Below are positions 34,593 to 43,732 of a DNA stretch of 64,000 nt, piece after piece (positions within the stretch are counted from its first letter, which is position 1; every line of letters starts with the position of its first letter). The translations under genes were made by a program, and so were the position numbers. The notes under the pieces were generated by a model that was given only the letters and a program-made list of their open reading frames with translations, searched no databases and was not told where the DNA came from. This stretch comes from Microbacterium sp. MPKO10. GTDB taxonomy: Bacteria > Actinomycetota > Actinomycetes > Actinomycetales > Microbacteriaceae. Where the stretch lies: contig NZ_JAPCHX010000002.1 in NCBI RefSeq assembly GCF_026107415.2, positions 186,001 through 250,000 on the forward strand, written 5' to 3'.

Positions 34593-35872
34593 TTCTCTCC
34601 TTGTGTTGTGGTCAGTGTCGTGTCAGCGCCGATCGGCTGTTCGAGCTGGTGGCCCATGCGATCGCGCTTTGTGGCGAGGTAGTCAGAGTTGAACGGGCCG
34701 ACGCCGACAACAAGCGGCACGCGCTCGGACACCGTGATGCCATGTGCTTCGAGCTGCTCCACCTTTGCCGGGTTATTGGTGAGGACACGCACGGTGTCGA
34801 GCCCGAGGTCGGTCAGAATCGCGGATGCTGCCGTGTAGTCACGTGCGTCGGCGGGAAGCCCGAGTGCGAGGTTCGCGTCGAGCGTGTCGAGGCCGTCCTC
34901 CTGCAGCTTGTAGGCGCGCAGCTTGTTCACGAGCCCGATGCCGCGGCCCTCGTGGCCGCGGAGGTAGATGACGACGCCGCCGTGACGCTGCACGGTGTCG
35001 AGCGCAGCATCCAGTTGCGGCCCGCACTCGCACTTGAGCGAGCCGAACGCTTCGCCCGTGAGGCACTCCGAGTGCACGCGCACGAGAGCACCGGGTTCGA
35101 GGTCGCCCGAGATGACGGCGACGTGATCCGCGCCGGTCGCGCGGTCGCGGTAGGCGCGCATGCGGAACGTGCCGTGTGTTGTGGGAACAGTGGTCTCGAC
35201 CTCGAAGATCACCTCGCTGGCCTCGGGCGCAACCTGATCTGTTGTGCACGCACGCGAGGCATCGGGTGACGACTCGATGTAGCGGATGAGGTCGGCGATC
35301 GTGATAACGGGGATCTCGGTCTGCGCACCGAGCTCGATGAGGCCCGGAAGACGCATCATCTCGCCGTCATCGTGCACGACCTCGCAGATCGCGCCGACCG
35401 GGGGCAGCCCGGCGAGTTTCATGAGGTCGACGGCGGCTTCCGTGTGCCCGTCGCGCTCGCGCACGCCGCCATCGCGCGCGCGAAGCGGCAGCACGTGACC
35501 GGGGCGGATGAGGCTGGCCGGCGTCGAGTCCGGGTTGCCGAGCGTGCGCAGCGTGTGCGCGCGATCGGCGGCGCTGATGCCCGTCGAGACGCGGTCGGCG
35601 GCGTCGACAGAGATGGTGTACGCCGTGCCGCGTGGGTCTTCGCTGTCGGCGACCATGATCGGCAGATTCAGCCCGTCGGCGATCTCGTTCGTCATGGGCG
35701 CGCAGATGTAGCCGCTCGTGTGGCGGATCGTCCAGGCGAGCCACTCCTGCGTAGCCAGCGCTGCAGACATGATGACGTCGCCCTCGTTCTCACGCGACTC
35801 GTCGTCGGCCACGAGAACGGGCTTGCCCTGACGCAGCGCGTCGAGTGCCTCCGGGATTGTGGCGAGGCTCAT
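34589..35872 (-). CDS. ribBA: Bifunctional 3,4-dihydroxy-2-butanone-4-phosphate synthase / GTP cyclohydrolase II
   Basis: 427 residues, two domains. RibB (about 1-205): [18 protein letters not shown] acidic loop, HTSGYICAP and [26 protein letters not shown] with the catalytic His and Glu. RibA (about 215-427): [21 protein letters not shown] supplies the three zinc-binding cysteines, followed by [11 protein letters not shown] and the nucleotide-binding segment. Both active sites look complete. Makes the two committed precursors of riboflavin. It overlaps ribE upstream and ribH downstream by four bases each. Confidence 0.97.
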   Translation of the reverse strand: MSLATIPEALDALRQGKPVLVADDESRENEGDVIMSAALATQEWLAWTIRHTSGYICAPMTNEIADGLNLPIMVADSEDPRGTAYTISVDAADRVSTGISAADRAHTLRTLGNPDSTPASLIRPGHVLPLRARDGGVRERDGHTEAAVDLMKLAGLPPVGAICEVVHDDGEMMRLPGLIELGAQTEIPVITIADLIRYIESSPDASRACTTDQVAPEASEVIFEVETTVPTTHGTFRMRAYRDRATGADHVAVISGDLEPGALVRVHSECLTGEAFGSLKCECGPQLDAALDTVQRHGGVVIYLRGHEGRGIGLVNKLRAYKLQEDGLDTLDANLALGLPADARDYTAASAILTDLGLDTVRVLTNNPAKVEQLEAHGITVSERVPLVVGVGPFNSDYLATKRDRMGHQLEQPIGADTTLTTTQGEK

Positions 35873-36495
35873 CGTGTGCTCCCTTCCGCGGCGTCGCGCG
35901 CCAGCATCCGCTCGACATGTCTGGCGATAATGTCGGTTTCGATATTGACGTGATCACCCACGTGCAGGTCGCCGAGCGTCGTCGCGGTGAGCGTCTCGGG
36001 GATGAGCGACACTTCGAACCACTGCTCGGCAAGATCCGCGGGTGCGATGGCGCTCACCGTGAGTGAGGTGCCGTCGACCGTGATGGATCCCTTGTCGACG
36101 ACGAGACGTGCGTTCGACGGGGGCAGCGAGAAGCGCAGCACGCGCCAGGTGCCGTCGTCGCGGATGCTTTCCAGACGAGAGGTGCCGTCGACGTGCCCCT
36201 GCACGATGTGCCCGCCGAGCCGGTCGCCAACGTGCGCGGCGCGCTCGAGGTTGACGCGACGACCGACGTCGACGGTTGCGAGCGTTGACATGTCGAGGGT
36301 CTGGCCCATCACGTCCGCGGTGAAGGAGTCGTCAGTCTGCCCGGTCACCGTGAGGCACACACCCGAGACGGCGATCGAGTCGCCATGGCGAGCGTCCGAG
36401 ACCGCGAGCGGCCCCTGCACGGTGAGGCGCAGAGACGAGTCGCTGCGTGAGACGGCGGTGACGGTGCCGATCTCTTCGATGATTCCGGTGAACAT
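35869..36495 (-). CDS. ribE: Riboflavin synthase, alpha subunit
   Basis: 208 residues with two similar beta-barrel halves. The first half begins MFTGIIEEIGTV and contains HGDSIAVSGVCLTV; the second has GHIVQGHVDGTSRLESI and KGSITVDGTSLTVSAI, the matching GSI-DG-SLTV pattern. MFTGIIEE at the very N terminus is invariant in the family. Dismutates two lumazines to riboflavin plus the pyrimidine substrate of RibH. Four bases separate it from ribD and it overlaps ribBA by four bases. Confidence 0.97.
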   Translation of the reverse strand: MFTGIIEEIGTVTAVSRSDSSLRLTVQGPLAVSDARHGDSIAVSGVCLTVTGQTDDSFTADVMGQTLDMSTLATVDVGRRVNLERAAHVGDRLGGHIVQGHVDGTSRLESIRDDGTWRVLRFSLPPSNARLVVDKGSITVDGTSLTVSAIAPADLAEQWFEVSLIPETLTATTLGDLHVGDHVNIETDIIARHVERMLARDAAEGSTR

Positions 36496-36499
36496 ATGG

Positions 36500-37519
36500 T
36501 CACTGTCCCTTCGGGGTCAGGGTGAGGCGGACGTCGTCTCCGATGCGCGCGACGTCGGTGAGTGTGAGGCGTCGAGCGTCGCCGATCGAGCTCACGCCGA
36601 TGTCGGTGAGTGCGACCCGGTCGCCGCCGAGGAGAGCCGGTGCGAGATACACGACGTAGTCATCAACGAGGCCGGCACGCACGAACGCTGAGGCGAGGGT
36701 CGGCCCGCCTTCAAGAAACAGAGACCGGATGCCGCGTTCGCGCAGCTGCTGCAGATCGGCCACGAGGTCGTTGCCCGGAAGCTGGATGTGGGGGAGCGGA
36801 TGCTGTCGCAGCCGCGCCGCGCTCGGAATCTGCCGCGACCCGAACACGACGGGGGTGGGCTGCGCGTCGAGGAGCGCGCCGTCGGCATCGCGGGCAGTGA
36901 GCGACGGGTCGTCGGCGAGTACGGTGCCGGTGCCGGCGGCGATGGCGTCGTGCTGCGCGCGCAGCTTGTGGGAATCGGCGCGGGCATCGGGGCCCGTGAC
37001 CCAGACGCTTGTACCGTCGGCCGCGGCCGTGCGACCGTCAAGCGACGACGCCCATTTGAGCGTGACGAGCGGGCGGCCGAGGCGCGCCGTTGTCATCCAA
37101 TCGCCGAGGAACGCATTGACGTCTGCCTCAAGAACTCCCGCCTCGACGTCCACGCCGGAGCGGCGCAGGCGGGCGCCGCCGCCGCTGGATTCCGTTCCGG
37201 GGTCAGCGGATGCGTAGACGACGCGCGTGATTCCGGCGGCAAGCAGGGCGTCGACGCACGGGCCGGTCCGGCCGGTGTGGTTGCACGGCTCGAGAGTAAC
37301 GATTGCGGTGGCGCCGCGCGCAGCATCCGGTGCTGTGGCCGCGAGAGCGGCGACTTCGGCATGCGGGGTGCCCGCTCCCTGATGCCAGCCCTCGCCGAGG
37401 ATCGTGCCGTCGGGGGACGCGATGACGCAGCCGACGCGCGGGTTGATGCCCCGCTCGGGTCCTTTCGCGGCGAGCGCAAGAGCGCGGCGCATGAGCTGCT
37501 GCTCGCGTTGTGATGCCAC
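36500..37519 (-). CDS. ribD: Bifunctional diaminohydroxyphosphoribosylaminopyrimidine deaminase / reductase
   Basis: 339 residues. The N-terminal deaminase carries zinc ligands in GTPHAEVAAL and TLEPCNHTGRTGPCVDAL; the C-terminal reductase begins at PLVTLKWASSLDGRTAAADG and includes the TGPDARADSHKLRAQHDAI and LFLEGGPTLASAFV blocks. I choose the GTG at 37517-37519, preceded on the minus strand by AAAGGGAG at an ideal distance. The longer frame to 37570 would begin inside the region between riboswitch and start site. First gene of ribD-ribE-ribBA-ribH, under the FMN riboswitch. Confidence 0.95.
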   Translation of the reverse strand: MASQREQQLMRRALALAAKGPERGINPRVGCVIASPDGTILGEGWHQGAGTPHAEVAALAATAPDAARGATAIVTLEPCNHTGRTGPCVDALLAAGITRVVYASADPGTESSGGGARLRRSGVDVEAGVLEADVNAFLGDWMTTARLGRPLVTLKWASSLDGRTAAADGTSVWVTGPDARADSHKLRAQHDAIAAGTGTVLADDPSLTARDADGALLDAQPTPVVFGSRQIPSAARLRQHPLPHIQLPGNDLVADLQQLRERGIRSLFLEGGPTLASAFVRAGLVDDYVVYLAPALLGGDRVALTDIGVSSIGDARRLTLTDVARIGDDVRLTLTPKGQ

Positions 37520-37587
37520 CGGCTCCCTTTCTCGAGGCTCCGGGGAATCACGAATCTGCTCGGGTGACACCGCAGTGGCGTCGCCCG

Positions 37588-37726
37588 CGTGCTTCCTCCC
37601 TTCCGGACTCGAATCGCCGTGTGGCGATCCATAACCGTCGGTGCCGGAATTTCACCGGCTCAGCCTCCCAGTGGAGGGTCGCGGACTTTCACCGCCGGTT
37701 CGGACTCTCACCGACCCCGGAGCACG
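37588..37726 (-). promoter_or_regulatory. FMN riboswitch (RFN element) controlling the rib operon
   Basis: Read on the minus strand the element opens with CGTGCTCCGGGGTCGGTG, then GAGAGTCCGAACCGGCGGTG, AAAGTCCGCGACCC, a variable arm, GAGCCGGTGAAATTCCGGC, ACCGACGGTTATGGATCGC, AGTCCGGAAGGGAGGAAGC and closes with AGCACG, which pairs with the opening CGTGCT (P1). All six conserved RFN joining segments are present. FMN binding should lower expression of the rib genes. The 68 bases between aptamer and the ribD GTG hold the expression platform; a possible sequestration of the AAAGGGAG ribosome site is likely but not worked out. Confidence 0.95.
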
Positions 37727-37730
37727 TTAC

Positions 37731-37739
37731 GTATAACAC
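37731..37739 (-). promoter_or_regulatory. Extended -10 promoter of the rib operon
   Basis: On the minus strand GTGTTATAC: TG, one base, then TATAC, with transcription starting just at the riboswitch 5' end. The -35 is not clear. Confidence 0.5.
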
Positions 37740-37807
37740 CATGCTACGTCACGGGTATTCCCGATACGGCCGTGTGTCGCTTCATGACGTGTCGTGACGC
37801 ATGGCTA

Positions 37808-38785
37808 TCAGCCCGCGTCGCCGGCGGAGAGCCGCTGCAGAAGGTCGGCAAGCATGAACCGCGCTCGGCCTCGCGGGTGCCGAGGGTCGTATCCCAGCTC
37901 GGCAATGAGCGATTCATGGCGAGATTGCACTGTGGAGTGGTGAAGGCCGAGGGCCAGGGATGCTGCGCGAATGCTCTCTGACTCGACGAGGGCGCGCGCA
38001 ACCGAGAGCGTGCGCGAGTCAAGGCTGGCGAGGGCGCGCGCGTCTGCGTGCTCCGTGCCATCCAGAGCACGTGCCGCGGTGCCCAGCACTCCAAAATGCT
38101 CGGCATCGACGGTTTCGCCCGATGTGCGGGCGAGGCGTCGTGCAAAAAGCGCGGCATCCCACGACTCGGGAAGTTCGGCACGCGTGCCCCAGGTTCCCCA
38201 CCCGGTCTCGGGCGGTGCGTCACCGGAATCGGCAGTGACAATCGTCGCGCGGAGCACGCCGTGAGGCGTGGCGACGACCGTCGAGGGGCCGTGCAGTGTA
38301 CGCGGTGCCGTTGCGGCTGTTGCGACGGCACGTACGCGTGAGCTGAGGGTGAGTCGCGCGGCTGCGGCCGCTCTCTCGTCCGGCGTCCGCTCGGGCGAGA
38401 TCAGCGTGTGAACAGAGTCTTCTGGCGCAATGCGACGCCGTGCGCGTGAGATCGCGACGGCGAGAGCGAAGCGTTCGAGAACCATTGCATCATTGGCGTG
38501 CGGCGCACCAGCCCGTTCGATCCATGCCACATCCCCATCGACGACGTCGATCGCTGGCCAATCGCCGTCGGCTGTTCCGCCGAGCCGGCAGCCTGCAGGT
38601 GAGACGCGGATCAGCGTGTCGCCGTGTCTCAGCCCGCACGGAACACCGGATAACGCTGCGGCTCCGCGCACAATCGTCTCGAGGTCGACGTTGCCGGCAA
38701 TGAGCGCGTCAAAGTACGACACGACTTTCAGCGCTTCGCTCGCCTCGTGGTCGAGCGCCGTCAGGCGTCCAACGAGTTCCTGCAT
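37808..38785 (-). CDS. PucR/CdaR-like helix-turn-helix regulator
   Basis: 325 residues. The C-terminal 60 residues, TLSVARALVESESIRAASLALGLHHSTVQSRHESLIAELGYDP, form the HTH_30 domain of PucR-type activators (VARALVES plus helix, LHHSTVQSR as recognition helix). The N-terminal part (LKVVSYFDALIAGNVDLETIVRGAAALSGVPCGL) resembles a sensory domain in CdaR-like proteins, but the middle is poorly conserved. It follows the esterase gene by 64 bases on the same strand and may control it. Its coding end is about 70 bases from the rib promoter, so transcription is convergent to nothing. Confidence 0.78.
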   Translation of the reverse strand: MQELVGRLTALDHEASEALKVVSYFDALIAGNVDLETIVRGAAALSGVPCGLRHGDTLIRVSPAGCRLGGTADGDWPAIDVVDGDVAWIERAGAPHANDAMVLERFALAVAISRARRRIAPEDSVHTLISPERTPDERAAAAARLTLSSRVRAVATAATAPRTLHGPSTVVATPHGVLRATIVTADSGDAPPETGWGTWGTRAELPESWDAALFARRLARTSGETVDAEHFGVLGTAARALDGTEHADARALASLDSRTLSVARALVESESIRAASLALGLHHSTVQSRHESLIAELGYDPRHPRGRARFMLADLLQRLSAGDAG

Positions 38786-38849
38786 GATCTGCTCCGATCC
38801 ACCAGCCTGTGCCCAGCCTAGATCGGTGTGGGCACAGGCGCAGCGGGCG

Positions 38850-39818
38850 TCAGAGCGCGAGCGCGCGTGTCACCCAGGCGTCGCGTGCGGCTGTCATCGA
38901 TTGTGCGATTGCCGTGTGCGGTGCCATCATGTCGAAGCCGTGGAACCCTCCGGGCCACACATGCAATTCGGCCTGCACTCCGGCGCGCCACAACGCGCTC
39001 GCGTAGGCGACGTCTTCGTCGCGGAAAACCTCAGCGCTTCCGCAGTCGATGAACGCCGGCGGAAGGCCCGACAGATCGGTAGCTCGAGCGGGCGCCGCGT
39101 AGATCGACACGTCATCAGTTCCGACCCGCTCGCCGAGCAACGCCGACCAGCCGGTGACGTTGCTCGTACGATCCCAGACGCCGACGCCATCAATCTGCGC
39201 GCACGACGCCGTGGCGTCGCGGTCATCGAGCATGGGATAGATCAGCACCTGACCCGCGAGCGCCGGGCCCTTCCTGTCGCGTGCGAGTAGAGCAGTGCCC
39301 GCAGCCAGCCCGCCACCGGCACTGGCCCCGGCAATGATCAGGCGACAGGGATCGATGCCGAGTTCTGCGGCGTTCTCAGCAGTCCAGACAAGGCCGGCAA
39401 AGCAATCTTCGACCGGATAGGGGTCGGGGAACTCCGGTGCCAGCCGGTACTCGACGGTGACGGCGACGGCCTGGCACGCGGTGATCCAGGGGATGATCTG
39501 CCCGATTCCGACCCAGCGGTCGCCCATAATCATGCCACCACCGTGTGTGTGGTAAATACCCGGACCGGTTCCTGAATGGCCTTTCGGCTTCAGAACGGAA
39601 ATGACGATCTCTCCACCGTTATGACCCGGAATCGTCACGTCGCGGCGATCGATGCCCGCTTCCTCGAGCATCTCGCCCGGGTCGACGGCAACGGCGGAAC
39701 CCTCGCGAAGCAGCGGAATCATCTCGGGGGTGATCGTCGGCGGCATCTGGTCAGCGAGAACGGTCAGCACCGCTTCAAGTTCGGGGTCGAACGGTGGTCG
39801 TGTCAGAGACGTAGGCAT
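38850..39818 (-). CDS. Alpha/beta-hydrolase, hormone-sensitive-lipase (family IV) esterase
   Basis: 322 residues. YHTHGGGMIMGD supplies the HGGG oxyanion hole, LIIAGASAGGGLAAG the nucleophile elbow (Gly-Ala-Ser-Ala-Gly variant of GDSAG), PPAFIDCGSAEVFRDEDVAYA the catalytic Asp region and WPGGFHGFD the catalytic His. No signal peptide, so it is cytoplasmic; likely acts on short acyl esters. ATG 39816-39818 has GAGGAGG just upstream, the best ribosome site in this region; an earlier in-frame ATG has none. Located between the PucR-like and SorC-type regulators. Confidence 0.92.
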   Translation of the reverse strand: MPTSLTRPPFDPELEAVLTVLADQMPPTITPEMIPLLREGSAVAVDPGEMLEEAGIDRRDVTIPGHNGGEIVISVLKPKGHSGTGPGIYHTHGGGMIMGDRWVGIGQIIPWITACQAVAVTVEYRLAPEFPDPYPVEDCFAGLVWTAENAAELGIDPCRLIIAGASAGGGLAAGTALLARDRKGPALAGQVLIYPMLDDRDATASCAQIDGVGVWDRTSNVTGWSALLGERVGTDDVSIYAAPARATDLSGLPPAFIDCGSAEVFRDEDVAYASALWRAGVQAELHVWPGGFHGFDMMAPHTAIAQSMTAARDAWVTRALAL

Positions 39819-39947
39819 GTTGATTCCTCCTCGTTCGATCACATCGTCGTGATCTCACTGAAGTCTTGCAGCGGCCGCGACCGGGTGCATCCGCCAACGT
39901 GACGCAAAATAGCCCCCGGATGCCGCAGAATGCGCGGTGCGCTCGAA

Positions 39948-40919
39948 TCACGACGCGAGGAGCAGCCGTGCTGTCGTCGCATCCACGATGAGATCAGTGA
40001 TGAGGCCGGCAGCCAGCGCCCCGCGCAGGCTCTGCAGCTTGCTCTCGCCCGAGACGATGCAGACACGGCGGGCAACCCTCCGCTGCACATCGAGAGGGGG
40101 GCCGGAGGACCGAGTGTTGATTTCGATGCCGTCGTCTGAGCCGTCGGCGCGGTAGAACACCGTCGCCACGTCTCCCACAACCTGGGCGGACTGCATCGAC
40201 GCGAGGTCGTCATCGTCGAGGTAGCCCCCGACGTACACATGGCTGGGCACGACAGCAAATGGAGAGCCGAGGCCGAAGACTGTCATGTCCATGCTGCGCT
40301 GCATGTCGAGCACGCGACGGACGCTGCGCTCGCGCCACATCGCTGCCTTCGTCTCGGGGTCATCGAAGAGCGCGGGAACAGCGAACTGCTGCACCGCGGC
40401 ACCGAACGCCGTGCCGAAGCGCTGCAGCAGCTCGCTCGCGTAGACCAGGCCCGTCGTACGCGGGTTCGCGGCACCGTTCAGCTGAACAATCCGCGAATTA
40501 TGTGTGCTCTTGGGAGCGAGGTGGCGAGACACCGCCGTCATTGTCGCACCCCAGGCGACGCCGATCGCCATGTTCGATTCGACGAATCCTCCGAGAATAC
40601 GTGCAGCGGTCAGGGCGACACGGTCAAGACGGTCGACGTCGCTCGTCTGCTCCGGCACGGGAACAACGTGCGTGACGACACCGAATCGCCGGCGAATGTC
40701 GGACTCGAGCTGGCGCGGCACATCGAGGGGGCTCGACACGTTGATCGTCACGAGACCGGTGTCGCGGGCGTGGCTCAACAGGCGAGAAACCGAGGATCTT
40801 GACGTGTGAAGCTCGCGCGCGATGGCGTCCATCGTGAGGTCCTGCAGGTAATACAGCTGGGCCGCCGTGAGCGCATCACGCGTCTTGCTCGACAGAGAAT
40901 TTGAGGAAAGTTTGGTCAC
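39948..40919 (-). CDS. SorC-type sugar-binding transcriptional regulator beside the glp genes
   Basis: 323 residues starting at the GTG 40917-40919, which has GGAGCGAAC directly upstream; a longer frame runs across the glpD promoter. The HTH reads AAQLYYLQDLTMDAIARELHTSRSSVSRLLSHARDTGLV (about 18-56). The sensor domain includes AIGVAWGATMTAVSRHL and CIVSGESKLQSLRGALAAGLITDLIVDATTARLLL, the SorC C-terminal signature. It is divergent from glpD over 119 bases that contain a TGCAC-N4-GTGCA palindrome, so it likely controls glpD-F-K in place of a DeoR-type GlpR. Confidence 0.92.
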   Translation of the reverse strand: MTKLSSNSLSSKTRDALTAAQLYYLQDLTMDAIARELHTSRSSVSRLLSHARDTGLVTINVSSPLDVPRQLESDIRRRFGVVTHVVPVPEQTSDVDRLDRVALTAARILGGFVESNMAIGVAWGATMTAVSRHLAPKSTHNSRIVQLNGAANPRTTGLVYASELLQRFGTAFGAAVQQFAVPALFDDPETKAAMWRERSVRRVLDMQRSMDMTVFGLGSPFAVVPSHVYVGGYLDDDDLASMQSAQVVGDVATVFYRADGSDDGIEINTRSSGPPLDVQRRVARRVCIVSGESKLQSLRGALAAGLITDLIVDATTARLLLAS

Positions 40920-40930
40920 CGTTCGCTCCT

Positions 40931-40944
40931 TGCACGTTTGTGCA
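40931..40944. promoter_or_regulatory. Candidate operator TGCAC-GTTT-GTGCA for the SorC-type regulator
   Basis: A perfect 5-4-5 inverted repeat, 11 bases upstream of the regulator start and 94 upstream of glpD. It shares the TTGCA/TGCA half-site with the palindrome at 23522-23534 near the other SorC-type cluster. TTGAAC at 40951-40956 may be part of the glpD promoter. Confidence 0.6.
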
Positions 40945-41038
40945 TCAGGTTTGAACGTCAGTGTAGCTTCTGTCGATGATGGAAGGGACGCCGGGCACTG
41001 CCGCGGCGTTCCGCGACAACGGCGATGAGGAGTGAACC

Positions 41039-42769
41039 ATGGCGAGCGAGACGTCCAGCAACGGTGGCACACGAGACAGCGTGCGTGCGCTCGCCGAGAA
41101 GCCCCACGCTCGCGTGCTCATCATCGGTGGGGGAATCAACGGGATCTCGACCTTCCGTGATCTGGCGCTGCAGGGCGTCGACGTCACGATCATCGAGCGC
41201 GACGACTGGTGCTCGGGCGCCTCGAGTGCCTCGTCTCACATGATCCACGGCGGCATTCGCTACCTCGAGAACGGTGAGTTCCGCCTGGTGCGCGAATCGG
41301 TCCAAGAGCGCAACGGCCTCGTCAAGATCGCGCCGCACTACGTGAAGCCGCTCGAGACCACAGTGCCGATCTTCTCCACGTTCTCGGGCATCCTGTCGGC
41401 ACCGCTGCGGTTCCTGACCCACAAGCAGGGCAAACCCACTGAGCGCGGTGCCTTCCTGATCAAGATCGGGCTCATGATGTACGACTCGTTCTCGCGCGAC
41501 GGGGGAACGGTGCCGCGCCACACGTTCCGCGGTCGCTCGGCATCGCTGAAACAGCATCCGGCATTCAATCCCGACCTCAAGTACACAGCCACCTACTACG
41601 ACGCGTCCGTACACGACCCCGAGCGCCTGGCACTCGATGTCCTGCGCGACGGCATCTCGGCAGGGCCGCACGCCCGCGCCGCCAACTACGTCGAAGCCGT
41701 CGGGTTCGACAACGGCGGTGTCACGCTGCGTGACAACGCGACGGGCGAGACCTTCTCGATGACCGCCGATATCATCGTCAACGCGAGCGGACCGTGGACA
41801 GACCTGACGAACAGGGCACTCGGCCAGAGCACCACGTACATGGGCGGCACCAAGGGCTCGCACATCGTGCTCGACAACCCCGAGCTTCTCGAGGCGACCG
41901 GTGGAAACGAAATCTTCTTCGAGCACGAAGACGGTCGCATTGTGCTGATCTACCCGCTCAAAGGGCGCGTCATGGTCGGCACCACAGACATCAACGCGGA
42001 TCCAGCCGAGCCGGCCATCTGCACCGAAGATGAGGTCGACTACTTCTTCGACCTCGTGAACCACGTGTTCCCCGACGTAGCCGTCGACAGGTCGCAGATC
42101 GTCTACCGCTTCTCGGGCATCCGCCCGCTGCCCGGTCACGGCGACACCCAGCCCGGCTTCGTGTCGCGCGACTACCGCATCGTCCCGAGCGATCTCGACG
42201 GCACACCGATGCTCAGCCTCGTGGGCGGAAAGCTCACGACGTTCCGCGCCCTGGGCGAGCAGCTCGGCGATGACGTGCTCGAGCGCATCGGCGCACAGCG
42301 CACGGTTTCGACAGCCGGCCTTCCGATTGGCGGCGGGCGCGAGTACCCGACGACGGATGCTGCGCGCACGACGTGGCTCGCCGCACACAGCGACTCCGTC
42401 TCACGTCGCCGTGCCGACGTGCTGCTCGAGCGGTACGGCACGCGTGCAGCATCCGTGATCGATGAACTCGACGCGACAAGCGATACACCCCTGCAGAACG
42501 CCCCCGACTACTCGCGTGAAGAGATCGCCTATCTTGTGCGCACGGAACAGGTTGTGCACCTCATCGACGTGCTGAAGCGGCGCACAAGCCTGGCCTTCAC
42601 CGGTCAGGTGACCGACGACCTGCTCGATGAGCTCACGCCGCTCGTCGCCGCCGAACTCCACTGGGGAACGGCGAAAGCGGCGGAAGAGCGCGATGCAGCC
42701 GCACGAATTCTGCGCGACGCCCACGGTGTCGCCCTGTCTGGACGAAGGGAGACGCCCACACCCGCATAG
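41039..42769 (+). CDS. glpD: Glycerol-3-phosphate dehydrogenase (FAD-dependent, aerobic)
   Basis: 576 residues; membrane-associated flavoprotein oxidising glycerol 3-phosphate to dihydroxyacetone phosphate with electrons to quinone. The FAD-binding loop VLIIGGGINGISTFRDLA (about 25-42) is followed by the ERDDWCSGASSASSHMIHGGIRYLE signature. NASGPWTD and KGSHIVLD mark the substrate domain, and GRVMVGTTD the second GlpD signature. The C terminus forms the helical DAO_C domain (EIAYLVRTEQVVHLIDVLKRRTSLAF). Shine-Dalgarno AGGAG at 41028-41032. Followed by glpF after 138 bases without an evident terminator. Confidence 0.96.
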   Translation: MASETSSNGGTRDSVRALAEKPHARVLIIGGGINGISTFRDLALQGVDVTIIERDDWCSGASSASSHMIHGGIRYLENGEFRLVRESVQERNGLVKIAPHYVKPLETTVPIFSTFSGILSAPLRFLTHKQGKPTERGAFLIKIGLMMYDSFSRDGGTVPRHTFRGRSASLKQHPAFNPDLKYTATYYDASVHDPERLALDVLRDGISAGPHARAANYVEAVGFDNGGVTLRDNATGETFSMTADIIVNASGPWTDLTNRALGQSTTYMGGTKGSHIVLDNPELLEATGGNEIFFEHEDGRIVLIYPLKGRVMVGTTDINADPAEPAICTEDEVDYFFDLVNHVFPDVAVDRSQIVYRFSGIRPLPGHGDTQPGFVSRDYRIVPSDLDGTPMLSLVGGKLTTFRALGEQLGDDVLERIGAQRTVSTAGLPIGGGREYPTTDAARTTWLAAHSDSVSRRRADVLLERYGTRAASVIDELDATSDTPLQNAPDYSREEIAYLVRTEQVVHLIDVLKRRTSLAFTGQVTDDLLDELTPLVAAELHWGTAKAAEERDAAARILRDAHGVALSGRRETPTPA

Positions 42770-42907
42770 CTCTGTCGCCTTCCGACTCTTGTACCGATGC
42801 CACGACACGGTTAGGTTCTGGAGAGGGAGACGAGTTACACCCACCTGCACCAGCGGCCCGGGCACCCGGCTCGGAGTCGCACCTAATTGGAAGGTCAAAG
42901 AAGACAC

Positions 42908-43666
42908 ATGGCTCTTGGATCGATATTCATCTCCGAGGTTGTCGGCACCGCGCTGCTGATCCTGCTCGGTGGCGGCGTTGTCGCAAACGTCGTTCTCGCA
43001 AAAACAAAGGGGTTCAACGGCGGCTGGCTGCTGATTAACTTCGGCTGGGGCCTCGCGGTCTACGTCGGTGTTGTCGCTGCCGCAGTCTCGGGCGCTCACC
43101 TCAACCCTGCCGTCACGCTCGGCATCGTCACCAGCGGCGCTGAGACCTTCGTTGATGGCGTCCCCGTGACCCTGGGCACGACATTCCTCTACTTCGGCTC
43201 GGAGATGCTCGGCGCATTCATCGGCGCTGTTCTCGTGTTCCTGGCGTACAAAAAGCACTTCGACGAGTCGGACGACCCGGGCGCGAAGCTCGCCGTCTTC
43301 TCGACGGGTCCCGAGATTCGCAACTACGGCTGGAACCTCATCACGGAGATCCTCGGCACTTTTGTGTTGGTGTTCCTCGTCATCGCATTCGGTCAGCACG
43401 GGGATGCTGCGGGCCTGGCTTCCCTCGGCGCGCTTCCCGTTGCGCTCGTCGTTCTCGTCATCGGTATCTCGCTCGGTGGCCCGACCGGATACGCGATCAA
43501 CCCTGCACGTGACCTGGCGCCGCGCATTGCCCACGCTCTTTTGCCCATCAAGGGCAAGGGCACAAGCGACTGGTCCTACGCGTGGGTCCCGGTCGTCGGA
43601 CCACTCATCGGCGGTGCGATCGGTGGATGGGCCGGCACAGCTGGTCTGCTTCCCGGCCTCGTTTGA
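42908..43666 (+). CDS. glpF: Glycerol uptake facilitator (aquaglyceroporin)
   Basis: 252-residue MIP-family channel with six membrane helices. The two half-helix NPA boxes are SGAHLNPAVTLG (about 60) and GYAINPARDLAPR (about 195); the Asp after the second box is characteristic of glycerol-conducting channels rather than water-only aquaporins. The start is ATG 42908 with AAAGAAG upstream; an in-frame codon at 42887 would add seven residues without a ribosome site. glpK lies 66 bases downstream. In the 138-bp gap to glpD I saw no distinct element. Confidence 0.95.
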   Translation: MALGSIFISEVVGTALLILLGGGVVANVVLAKTKGFNGGWLLINFGWGLAVYVGVVAAAVSGAHLNPAVTLGIVTSGAETFVDGVPVTLGTTFLYFGSEMLGAFIGAVLVFLAYKKHFDESDDPGAKLAVFSTGPEIRNYGWNLITEILGTFVLVFLVIAFGQHGDAAGLASLGALPVALVVLVIGISLGGPTGYAINPARDLAPRIAHALLPIKGKGTSDWSYAWVPVVGPLIGGAIGGWAGTAGLLPGLV

Positions 43667-43732
43667 CGTTGCGGCGGGCCGCCCGGCGGCCCGCCGACAG
43701 AAACCCGAAGTCACACAAACAAAGGAGTTCTC